This document shows positions 46,281 to 57,812 of a stretch of DNA of 64,000 nt, piece after piece (the stretch's first letter is position 1; the number at the start of each line of letters is the position of its first letter). Location: contig JAQFVV010006644.1 in assembly GCA_028023455.1 (NCBI GenBank), forward strand, positions 1-64,000, given 5' to 3'. Made by a program: the position numbers and the translations under genes. The notes under the pieces were generated by a model that made no database searches, was not told the DNA's origin, and saw nothing but the letters and a program-made list of their open reading frames with translations. This DNA comes from Epiperipatus broadwayi. Its lineage: Eukaryota > Onychophora > Udeonychophora > Euonychophora > Peripatidae.

Positions 46281-49200
46281 TTTAAAATGTTTATTATTCT
46301 ACAATTTGGAAAAATTAAATAAGTATTTTAATTACAGAAGTTTTATGAATATGAAAATTTGCTTTTTAAAAAAGAAGTTTAAATTAAAATAAAATGTTAA
46401 AGTTATCAATATAGTTTAATATTTCCATTTCTAATTCTAATAAAAATATAGTATTGATTGATATTTAACTTTACAATGCCAATCATATATTTGCTAGTTA
46501 ATTTGTTTAACGTTTGGATAATAAACTGTCTTCAAAATAGTTAATCAAAGCTATTTTCTAATTTTATCGTCAGTTTGGAATGATTAAATTAATTGCTATA
46601 ATTAGTATTCCTAGATTTAAGCGTGGATAAATAAATATTAGCATGGATGTGATAAACTTGGAACATTTTAATAGAGAAATGTAGAATTAATAACTTATGA
46701 GAAACATTTTCATTTAAATTCTGCGTGTCATGTTTTGAAATTGTTTTATGTTTATGGAGCCACGTAAAATCGTCAATCTAATAGTGATTATAATAACTAA
46801 TACAAATGGATAAAATTGCATGTATGGAATTCTACTATAATTATAGCTATTGCTTCGTGTATTTGTTGTTCGACACATCGTACATGGATTCCTCAGATCA
46901 TATTTGGAATTATAAAATGTTATATAATCCAATTTGTGATACACACACCTGCTCTAATTCATGTATTGAACTATAAAATGCTATACATTTAATTTATATC
47001 ATACACACACACCTGTTAAATTTTATGTATTTGATGAATAATGCATTACTTTAATTTTATAGTTATATGAACTTGCATGTGAAGTTCATAAGTTATATTT
47101 TATTAAGTTTAAATTAATAGGGGTTGAATAAAATATTTATTCAAGAGAATAGCGCTTGCGAAAAAGCTTAAAAAAGTACTGAATGAATTCATGAGATGTA
47201 TCAATCTTTATGAGTTAATTTGTTAGTCTTTCCAGATTTATATTCCTATACTAATATTATTTATATTATATTACACATGTTTTATTTAAGCAAGATAAAT
47301 TAGTACATTAGCTGTCCTGATTAGTGTAACATTTTATTATGCAAGAACCCACATTTGCTAAAGTGTTAGTGTATTCTGAATGGTCAGAATAACTGAGGGG
47401 GATGATTTTGCACTTTAATGTGAAGTAAATAGTAATGTTGTTTTAGAATGTAAAGGTCATTAATCTGTGCTGGTGGTTAATCTGCAGATTACTTTATTGC
47501 CATTTTTGTATTTTACACTCATTCCTGCGCTGGTGGTTAATCCGCGGAATGGTGTACTTGTACTTATTGCTTTATGATGGTGTATAAATCCACAAAACGT
47601 TTAGTGTTATTTAATTCCTCCATGTAGATAAATACATCCACGGGAATATGTTTTACTTCATAGATATAAGTTGGACAAAGTATTTTAGTTAATCTGCTAA
47701 ATCATCTTCTTTCATTTGTAAGCATAATTTATAAGTTAGATCATCAACTTGTAGCAGGACATTCTATTCAAGTTACTTCATAATAATTAACTGTTGGTTG
47801 ATTATTATTTACCGGAGTGTAAGTTTAAATTATCACTTTATTTAATGATTGCATTGTAGCTAAATCCTACAGACATAATATTATTTATTATATTACTATA
47901 AGTTTACGGTATGGATCTATTGAATCTGGAAATGATGTTAAATATTCCATGAGTTGTTGCTGAATTTGGTATAATTTTCTCAATATTCATTGTATCAAAT
48001 TGAAATATAAGGTATGATTAGGTTCTTAAAAACTGTACCTATGAGATGTTATTGAAGAAAGTCGATGGAATCATAATTTATTTATTTTTATTTGTTTATT
48101 TATGTCTTTAATTATAACATTGGAATTAATTACTTATTATTCATAATTTTGTAAATAAAAGTTGATTTATAATTAAACTTACTGTGCCGTTGCTATGTGT
48201 CATTTGTAAAATCAGAAATCATAAACCTTGGATAGAGCATACATTGAAGTACATACTATCGTCAACATGATATAAGAGTTTATTGATATTTTTGAGAAAA
48301 CATTAAGATGATTTTCGTCTTTGGTAGTTTATGATGTGTAAGGTACAATAAAATCCCATTTACCTTTTCCATCATTTTGGCTTTGCGTAGTTGATTCTAG
48401 TATACCATACAAATTGATTATTAAACTTGTAAACAGATTTACCAAATAATGACACGATTAAATATATTTACTTAACGTTTTTAAATTGTCATTCGTCAGT
48501 ATAATAAGAGTCTCAATGATATAGTAAACTATAAAAGAACCCAAGTATTTATGTTTATTTATTGCAAAGCTTTACCTGGACTAGCAGCTATATTAGAAAT
48601 CATATAGATGGTTTAAAATTTCATAATTTTATGTAGTTCTACAAATTATGCCATCTTGTACATGGTCAGCCATCGGGTCTCATACAATAAAAATCGCAAA
48701 TTAAGGTTTGAAAATAATAACATTACACTTATAATTTGATTAAAGTATTTTATCATAATACTATGGTAGTTCTTCACGGTACACCCTGGCTGCGATCAAA
48801 TTAAATCATAAAAAGTTTAGGTTAGATCATTAGTTTGGTCTGTGGTAAGTTGCCCCAGATGTTGATTGTGGTCTTTCGTGCATAAAATAGATAGCATGAT
48901 ATGCTTTTGGATACAGCTCTTAATAGCTGACAATGTGCAAATGAGAATTGATCAGTGATAGAAGTTACGATTCTTAGTGCATTTGCGTTTCTGTAGTTGG
49001 GACCACACAATTTACGGTTACAATTTATAGTGCCGCAGCGAGTTCAGCACAATGGGTAGTTGAAGGGGCAAGAGGTTGGTTACAATATATATATATATGC
49101 TTTGTAAAAAAAAATGAAAATGCAATGCAGTGAGTAAATTATTATAAAACCAATAAAATATCACATTACTTTATCACAAGATTTAACCTTACTCAACATT

Positions 49201-49288
49201 GTTTTAGCAGAATACTTTTCTTTTTCTTTCACTAGATCTATACCACTTATTTTATGTTTTAGTAATTAATAAATGCAAATGATAATGA
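46281..49288. other. AT-rich sequence, perhaps intron
   Basis: No domain-bearing frame is present. CTGYGCTGGTGGTTAATCYGC occurs twice exactly 60 bases apart (47,465 and 47,525). A short AT tract lies at 49,087-49,099. The sequence 48,780-49,080 is somewhat less AT-rich but unrecognised. Confidence 0.4.
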
Positions 49289-49981
49289 TTAATAAATCCC
49301 TATCCTGTGACTTCCTAGTCAATATCTCCAGACTAATTTCAAGCGTATGGCTGTGTGAACATCATTGGATCTCGGACCAGTGCCTGGATCATTGAGATAG
49401 AGTGCATCTTTCCTTTCCAAACCATCATTTATCTTTTTATTTCACTATCAGGCTATCAGCTCAATATGAAAAACATTTTTTTCAATCAAAATCAACTTTC
49501 CTGTGTAGTCATATAGAATTGAAATCAATTGTTTCTATATATTATGAAGTCCTTAATTTTTAACAACTATAGGCATCTCTAAAATAAGTGGCATAAAAAA
49601 AAATGCTGCTGAAAAACATTTAGTAAGCTGACATTGTGTGATAGAGTCATGTGATATTCATTGGTTTTATAACATTTCTGGTCACAGAATAGAGATTTTA
49701 TAGTTGTTAAAAAATTAAGGATACCATAAGATATAAGAAACTGAACTAGTTTCAATTCTATATGATTATATAGGCAAGTTGGCTTAGATTAACATTTATA
49801 TGTTTTTTTAAAAATTGGGCTGGTAACTTGATAGTGAAACAGAAAGTTAAATGATTGCTGACAATAGATATTAAAGATTCAGACACTGGTTCAAGATCTA
49901 CAGCTTCTCGCAGATAAAAGCCATAAGCTCAGAATTAATCTAAGGATATTGGATAGACAGCATTGGATAAGAATTTATTAA
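49289..49981. mobile_element. Palindromic element, about 690 bp
   Basis: The left arm 49,289-49,575 is an imperfect inverted copy of 49,693-49,981, with a loop of about 117 bases. Matching blocks include CATATAGAATTGAAA, CCTTAATTTTTAACAACTATA, GACCAGTGCCTG/CAGACACTGGTTC and TATTTCACTATCA. No coding frame is visible. The arms have diverged by roughly a fifth to a quarter by eye. Confidence 0.7.
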
Positions 49982-52330
49982 GCACTATTATATGCTTCTA
50001 TTAATTATTAAAGCTTACAATAAATTATATAGATGTGGTGAAAGAAAAACAAAGTGCTGCTAAAAAGGAAAATTTTATTGCTGAAGTAGGTAAAATCTTA
50101 ATACTAATTTAATTAATTTCTGTTTAAACTAATAATTTATTTTTACATACAAATTGCAATTTTATTTATTATTTGTGCCAGATGAGAAATAAATAATCTT
50201 TATCAGATATTGCTTTTATTACTTACAGTTCAAATAACATTATCTGAATTCCATAGCCTGGTAATTACAGTTAAGGAATTATTTTGTAAATAATACTTTA
50301 TTTATTATATTTTCTGATGATTATAATTAATTGTCCATAGAAGTGTTTCTTGTCTTTGTTTTATTGTGCACTTGTATTCTAAGATTATCTTGTAATCCTT
50401 GTTTTTAAGCTTGCATGGTAATTCTACCTTATCCATAATATTAATTGATATTGTTTAAAGACTAAATGTATGCAGAATAGATCAGAATAGGAAAGATTTA
50501 GGATCAACTCTCACTTTTTCAATTTTACTTTCTGATATCTTGAAAGACATGTAATAATTAATATTATTTGTGTCTTTTAAAATTAAATATTTTTTTAATT
50601 AGAACTTAATGACACCAGACCACTTATTTTTATGTTTAAACATTCATATTGCTAAATATTGTTGATTTCACTTTTTATGGAATTTGGAGGTATTAAATAT
50701 ACTTTAAAAGACCAGATTCTGAAGTTGTCTGCATTATCTTTAGGATTATGGAGGTATTAAATATACTTTAAAAGACCTGATTCTGAAGTTGTCTGCATTA
50801 TCTTTAGGATTAGTTTTCCAAGGAGTATTCTCTCTTCTTGCTTAATAATAATTATCAATACCTTTGACAATTATGCCATTCATATTTATACATCTCAGTG
50901 TATTTGAAAAAAAAAGGTTTAATACTATTATAGGATTGTTTATTTAATTATGTAATATTGTTGGACAACAGGTACATTGACTATATGGGATTATCACCTC
51001 ATCTAATATTGTTACAATAATGTGTGGAAAGATTTGTCAGATATTTGTCCACATACACCTTCTTTAGCAGTTTGATAATAATTATTTAGTAAGCTTGAAT
51101 CTAAACATTTAACTTGTTTGACATATATACATATAATCAGAGTAATAAAAAATTTACATTTTCATTTTTTAACTTTAATATTGCACCATAATTTAATACA
51201 ACTAGATAAATAGAAATGAACAATAGATAATAACAAATGATTTGATTCAGGCATAATGAATTAGTAAACAAACATCTATATTTATCTGTGTTGTTTTTAT
51301 TTTTATACATTTATTCAAATATAATTTTTTGTAAGTTTTAATATAATAATGTTGACAACCCAAATCACTTATTTATCCTAATCTATAGGAGTTAAACTAG
51401 ACTAAAACTATATATTAAAAGAATTTTAGTTATATGTTAATTAAAAGTATGATAATCTTCAATAAAAGTCACAAGAAAACTTATATATCATTGCATTCTG
51501 ATCTAATGTTATATGGCTTTTCAGTTATAAAAGTCATAAATCTCAAAGCCAACAAGCCCCAATAAACTTGTTTTCTCTTTACATATACTTTTACCATTCT
51601 TGAAACTCCTTGGTCTTGTATTCCTATTTGCATCGTTTTATTTTTGTCTGTCAAATAACTTTAGTTTTAAAGTAATTCTAATCCTTATCCAATTCCAATA
51701 TAGAAACTAAAAGCCAACCTTTGTATATCATTTAATTTAAAATTATTTCTTTATTTGCATCATTTCTGATCACTATCTACATTCTAATAATAACTTACTA
51801 ATATTGTTTATATCCTGTTTTGTTTTTTTACAAAACATATACATAGTTATTCTATTTAAAATATATATTTCCTGGTTTTCAGTTTACTTATCTAACTAAC
51901 TTTTTAAAAATAGTATACTTTTCTTACAATTATTGGGCTTCTTATACTTTGCTTATTTTAATATCATCAAACTTATTTTTTTTTTTATATCTGTGCTCTT
52001 CTCTCTGAACAATCTTAATAATATTCTCCTGTTCTAACTTTAATTACTATAATAATTAATAATTCTTATAATATATTTAGGTTACTATTAGCATTGACAA
52101 ATTAGTATAAAATATTTGTCCATTTACTTATTTTGTACTTTATACATTATACAGTTGTTATATCGACATTCTCTGGCAATCATTTAGAGTTCTTACTTTC
52201 TTAATTCTGTAAGAACAACTTAAGCAAAAGAAAGTCTATGAACTAATAAGAAAAATTGTCTGATTATTGATCTTCTTTTTTAATTCTTAATGACTCTTTA
52301 AATGCATTGAGTCAGCTTTCAGTAAAATAA
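49982..52330. other. AT-rich intergenic sequence
   Basis: It contains one 64-bp tandem duplication (separate entry). No gene is recognised. Confidence 0.45.
50686..50812. repeat. 64-bp tandem duplication, two copies
   Basis: GGAGGTATTAAATATACTTT... is followed directly by a second copy differing at one internal base (ACCAGATT versus ACCTGATT). It is a recent local duplication. Confidence 0.95.
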
Positions 52331-52748
52331 GGCATTTAGATTGTATTTATATATTGGACTATTTCCATCATCTAGTATTGAGTATTTCTTTAGAAAAAAT
52401 AACTTAATTTAAATGTTCAAAGTACATTCAACTGTTAGTAATAGCACACAAATTAGTATGTGCACAATGTATTATTCTCATCTCTTCTTCAGGAGTTACT
52501 GGTCTGACCAGTGACACTATTAGCATGGGAATTAAACCTGGACCTTATGCCAGTACTGTCACTAGTCAGGCCAGCAACAACTGAAGAAAAGAGAATTATA
52601 CCTCTCAAAACATTATGCGTATACAAATCTGTGTGCTATTATTAACAATTAAATGTAATTGGACTATTTAAATAAAGTTAATATTTTTATAAAGACATTC
52701 AATATTAGATAATAGAAATAGTCCAATATATAATTCAACTAAAATGCC
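52331..52748. mobile_element. 418-bp palindromic element with tRNA-promoter-like centre
   Basis: The ends GGCATTT / AAATGCC are followed inward by long complementary arms (TATATTGGACTATTTCCATCATCTAGTATTGA against its inverted copy). The arms meet near 52,540. On the minus strand the centre contains TGGCCTGACTAGTG and, about 35 bases on, GGTTTAATTCC. These resemble degenerate polymerase III A and B boxes, though too close together. No coding frame is visible. A short derivative lies at 30,007. Confidence 0.65.
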
Positions 52749-53934
52749 TTCACCACAAACCTTCAGGAAATCACAAGGCAATTAGATATTCCATTTTTCA
52801 GACAATGGAACATATGAATCATTTTTGTTAATGGAATGTGGACCCATACCTCATTCACATTTTACATGCATAATTTTACTCAGCACTATTATTATCACTG
52901 TGTCTTACCAAAAGCTGACTGAATGAATTTGCTTAAAAGTAACTTAGTTTATGAAGAGTTAATACTACAAAAATTACAGATTAATCTGTTTTATTATTAT
53001 TGTTAATTAATTATTTTTTTTATAATACAGTTTTACTTGACATTCTTTCCAGCTATAAATATCTTACCAATTCAAAGTATATGACTAAATGGCAAAGTGT
53101 ATCTGATAAAATATGCAGATATTTTCTTTGTCTTAATCAAGGATCAGTGAATAGCATAGCTTAATTCACAGGATATGTTATATAAGGTCATCGTTTTTAT
53201 TCTCTGATATGTTCTTGCTGCCTATACATCATTCAATTTTTTTATGGTTTATTTTTTATCTTATTTTTCATGCATTCTATTATTTCAAAATATTACATAC
53301 TATTTCCAAATATCTAATAATGGAACTTAATATTATTCTTTATAGTTAAGACATTTTATAATGATATTAAGGCCATAAGTTATCCATAAAATTATTTCCC
53401 CCAGGTTAATTAAACACAATTATTCTGCAGACATATTATAAATGAAAAACATTATATTAGAAATGTATTCTGCCCATATGATTTGGTATAAATCTTATTT
53501 ACTTTCTATACCATTTTTACAATAAATATTTGCAAAAGTAATAATAGAGAAGCGGATGGAGTTAAAAATACTAAGACAAGATAATTTTTTAACAGCATTG
53601 TTAAATGAGTTTTTACTTCACAATTCATCCTTTCTCTAATGGACTTTATCTTAGAAGGTAAGGGATTCAATATATTATTAATAAATAAGTAGTTTCCTTT
53701 CCCCAAAAGCTAAGTTTAGTAAAATGGAAAAGAGTAATCATAATTCGGAAATAAACATCTAAAAATCGTAAATTTTATGAATTTGGACATAGATAAAAAA
53801 ACCGTCTATGGTAAGAAAAAAGGTATTGATTAATTGTTAAATTACCATAAAAACTTTAAGATAAAATAAAAATAATATATAACCTGATTTTGTGTTGATA
53901 GGATACATTAGTCATAGATATTAGGCAAATTTTG
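52749..53934. other. AT-rich intergenic sequence
   Basis: No recognisable gene. The minus-strand 66-codon frame at 53,506-53,706 has no domain. Confidence 0.4.
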
Positions 53935-55692
53935 TAAAATGTTGCAGAAAAGAATTGAAAATGATATAAGAAAGTATAACTGTGAACTAGCAAGGAATAC
54001 TGTAGAAGAAAACAAAAGTCTCAAGAGTGCAAAACAACATTTTGATATTGGTAGGAAACTTGTATCTGCAATAAGAAAAAAAATGGAACTATTATTAAAA
54101 AGAGAGATAACACCATGAAATGAGTAGAAGAATTATATGAAGAATTATATAGTAAGAAAGAACAAGTAGCTCCTATATTTATTATATCTTCCCAATTGCC
54201 CAGAATTTTAAATGAAGAAGTGTGACATGTAATTAAATTTATGAAGAAAGGAAAGGCTCCCGGTAATGATGGAATTATAATTGATATATTAAAAGAAGCA
54301 GGTGAAGAAATAGAATTTTTTTTAGCAAAGTTATATACCAAATGTCTAAATGGTAAAAATGTATCAGATGATTGAAAGAATGCAATATTAATATTTAAAA
54401 AAGACGATAAAGAAGATATTAGAAATTACAGATCTATCAGCCTTTTATCAGTTTTATCCAAAATATTTGCCAAGATAATTACAACTGGTCTATGGAAAAT
54501 TTTGGATTTTCATCAACCAAGAGAACAAGTTGGATTTAAAGGTGGTTTTAGTACAGTAGATCATATCCAGGTATTGGAAAATGTTATAAAAAGACAAATG
54601 AATATATTTTGCCATTATGCTTTGGATTTGTAGATTATGAAAAGGCATTTGATTTTAAAAACATTTCTCCAGAGATTAAAGCATTGGATCATCAAGATAT
54701 AGATCCAGGATATTGTCATATTTTAAAAAATATTTATAAAAATGCAACAACAACAATTAGATTACATAATGGTAGTAGGAAAGTCAATAATGAGAAAGGT
54801 GTAAGACAAGGTGACTCCATATATCCACAACTTTTTACAGCAGTGCTGCAAGAAGTTTTTTGTGGATTAAAATGGGAAGCTAAAAAAGTAAAAATAAATG
54901 GAGATTATTTAAGTCATTTAGATTTTGCAGATGATGCAGTTGTTTTTGCAAATAATGCTTTAGAGCTGCAGGGAATTTTTCAGGAGTTATCAGATGAAAG
55001 TAGGACTAAAGATGAATGTTAAAAAGACTAAAGTAATGTTTAATGGATTTTTTCAAAATATGAAAATAAAGATTGACTATGATGAGTTAGAAGAAGTTAC
55101 CACCTACAAATACCTTGGTCAGATTATTAATACATATGGAAACATAATGGATAAAATTAATCATAGAATTAAACTTGTTTGGAGTGCTTTTGATAGAAAT
55201 AACTTGATACTAAAAGGAAATATACCTATGTGTTTGAAAAAAAAGCTTTTTAATAAATGTGTTTTGACAGTTCTTACTTATGAATCAGAGACTTGGACAC
55301 TTAATAGAAGAGCAATACCGAGACTTCAGATCACTCAAAGAAGTATGGAGAGATGCATGTTGGGAATAACAAGAAGAGATAGAAAACGCAATATATGGAT
55401 AAGAGAACAAACATGTGTTACTGACCTCAATTAAAAAATTAAAAGACTGAAGTAGAGTTTGGCTAAACATATTGTTAAAAAAGATAATAATAGATGGATA
55501 ATTGAAATCTTAAACGGGATTCCAAGAGATTGTAAAAGACCGAGAAAGAGACCTTATGTGAGATGGATGGATGAAATAAGAGTGTGTACGGGGGTGATGT
55601 GGAGAAAAAAAGCTAAAGATCGGAGAAGATGGATTGAACTTGGAGAGACCTTCAGCCTGCAATGGACTGATAATAGTTGTTGATGATGATGA
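53935..55692 (+). pseudogene. RTE-like LINE, copy 2 (best preserved)
   Basis: The reverse transcriptase is readable across several frames. Segments in order: KGKAPGNDGI (about 54,250), FKKDD...[10 protein letters not shown] (about 54,390), REQVGFKGGFSTVDHI (about 54,520), FVDYEKAFD (54,627), GVRQGDSIYPQLF (about 54,800), and the intact catalytic box LDFADDAVVFAN (about 54,919). Then MNVKKTKVMF, YKYLGQIINTYG, SETWTLNRRAI, QRSMERCMLG and finally RWMDEIR...KAKDRRRW. Open pieces are 54,609-55,022, 54,994-55,434 and 55,459-55,683, separated by frameshifts and stops. The 3' end is a short (GAT)n tail at 55,680-55,692, typical of RTE-type elements, which lack poly(A). The endonuclease domain is missing (5' truncation near 53,935). 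Confidence 0.85.
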
Positions 55693-56163
55693 TGTAGACG
55701 ATCCAAAGTTTGTAGATAGTGAACTCAAATTCAAGTGTGGAAGTTGGACATCGATTCTCAGTAGACTATCCCGCCTCATAAAACTATGCGTTAGACTATA
55801 AAGGATACTAAGAGAAGAAGCAAATTTAACTTTGTCCATCTATCTTTTAAAGATCTCCCCAATTTATCTATATTGTGTGTATTATTAACTTTAATTTCTC
55901 TACCTGCAAATTGGGAGAATTACTATTAACAAAAATAATAAAGAGATTAAAGTAGAGATGGCGAAATTTTAATCCGCATGTATCCTTTAAATAAAAAAAG
56001 TGACAGTAATGCGCTGGAATTCAAATTTTTTTTTTAAAATCTGAAATCATTAACTGCGTTTTTTTTTATTCTCTTGTCAAAGCTGCTATATAAATCTAAC
56101 CTTGATCAAAGACTTTTCAAAGACTTTTTTTAAAAGTAATAAATAATTCTTCAATCATTACTG
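55693..56163. other. AT-rich sequence downstream of LINE
   Basis: Nothing recognisable apart from the candidate promoter at its right end. Confidence 0.4.
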
Positions 56164-56191
56164 CCGGAAGTAGAGCGCATCCTATCGAAGG
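56164..56191 (+). promoter_or_regulatory. Candidate promoter/untranslated first exon with ETS-like site
   Basis: CCGGAAGT (56,164-56,171), an ETS-factor core motif common near animal transcription starts, is followed by GC-richer sequence and a donor-like GAAG|GTAACA at 56,191. There is no coding frame. It could be an untranslated exon or chance. Confidence 0.2.
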
Positions 56192-57732
56192 TAACATTTA
56201 CTGAAATTTTAGTTGATTGATTAGCGACTACATAAACAGATATTTCAAACATAGTCAGGGATAACTAGTTGAAAATTAAAGAATGAGAATTCAGCATAAT
56301 TTTAGCTTCACCTCAGTGCGCTGCGATTATGAATAATTAACGAAACAATTACACGGCAGGTGATCTGGAAAAAAAGAGAAATATTTTATTTATTTATTTA
56401 ACAGACAAAGAAAGGTATTATATATGAATGCCAATACTTTTAAATCAGAATTAATTCTGATTATGCGAGTATTGATCAAAGGAATTTATATATATACTCT
56501 TGTATATTTGGATCTATAAATATTCATTCACACACGCACACACACATTATATATTCATTCAGACACTTTTTTTTCAAGTAGCTGGTCTAAAACCAACCCA
56601 CCTAATCAGCCAATATTTGTTTGATAAATGAAAATGTAAGTATTCTTAATTAGAATATAAAACAGGTATGAAAAAACACTCAAATTTTTACTAAGCAGCA
56701 AATGGCAAGCCTGCAAATAACACCTTTTCCTTCACTATTTTTGTATGTGGCGGTTGGAGAGACTACTTTAAATACTGTTTTACTTAAAAACACGAAAGAT
56801 TATCTTAACTCTGAAATAAAAAATTTAAAAAAAAAGAATAAAATATACGTTTTGCAATGATTATTATATAAACAAGTCACCAAAATATAAATTCATCTGT
56901 ATTAAAATGGTCAGCTAAGAGTCTTTCAATGATTTACATTTTTTAAAAAATATATAATTTACATAAAGTCACCTGTCATTAAATGTCAGAAAATAGGTCA
57001 CCATATATGTTTTTAACAATACTTTATTTAATAGAATAATGATGACCACTCCACGCAGCTCCTATTTTCAATATCCGGTTAGATCATGAAGAACACATGT
57101 TACTCCGTATGAATGATTGAAGACCATACATTTAAAGAGGACATCATACAACAATAGTTTAATTACAAAACATACTTATTAGATGATATAAAACTTACTT
57201 TTCTTTTAACATGCCTTTTCTCCAATCACTTACATATTATTGTAATTACTTATAGATTTTTTTTTACTAAGTTTAATCTGAATCTTCAATTACATTATAA
57301 TATAAATACAGTTACAGTTACTCAAGTACATTTGCTACACAGCAAATCCAAACTTCAGTGAACTTAAAATATAACTCTACATATGGAGAAACCTATAAAT
57401 ATAAGACATTTATCTGACTCATAAGTTTGCTAATATAGACAATATGAATATGGGATATGAAATACCTTTCTATAACAATAACTATAAGGAATGATGTATC
57501 TTTAGGTCCTAATACCATTTTAATAAAACTTTGACTTCTACAGGGATGATTTGCTTTCAGTCCAATCTCAATTTAATACAACTTCTACAGGGATGACTCA
57601 GTCCAATCTCCAATTGCTTAAAATAAAATAGGAATGAATCCTCCCATACACAAATATATTACATGGATATATTTAAACTATTTGAGGAATGAATCCTATC
57701 ACATACAGCCATATTTAAATTAGTTGACTGTG
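56192..57732. other. AT-rich intergenic sequence with short local repeats
   Basis: CTTCTACAGGGATGA...AGTCCAATCTC occurs at about 57,535 and 57,582, and AGGAATGAATCCT at about 57,631 and 57,683. No gene is seen. Confidence 0.45.
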
Positions 57733-57778
57733 AGAAAACAACATCATATATATATATATATATATATATGATGTTGTT

Positions 57779-57812
<34 letters not shown>
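57733..57812. repeat. Perfect AT-cored palindrome plus (AT)n tract
   Basis: AGAAAACAACATCA, an alternating AT core and TGATGTTGTTTTCT form an exact 50-bp palindrome (57,733-57,782). A second (AT)n run follows to 57,812. Confidence 0.9.

Noticed and set aside
54021-54341. 106-codon minus-strand frame
   Set aside because: It is antisense to the reverse-transcriptase finger region of RTE copy 2.
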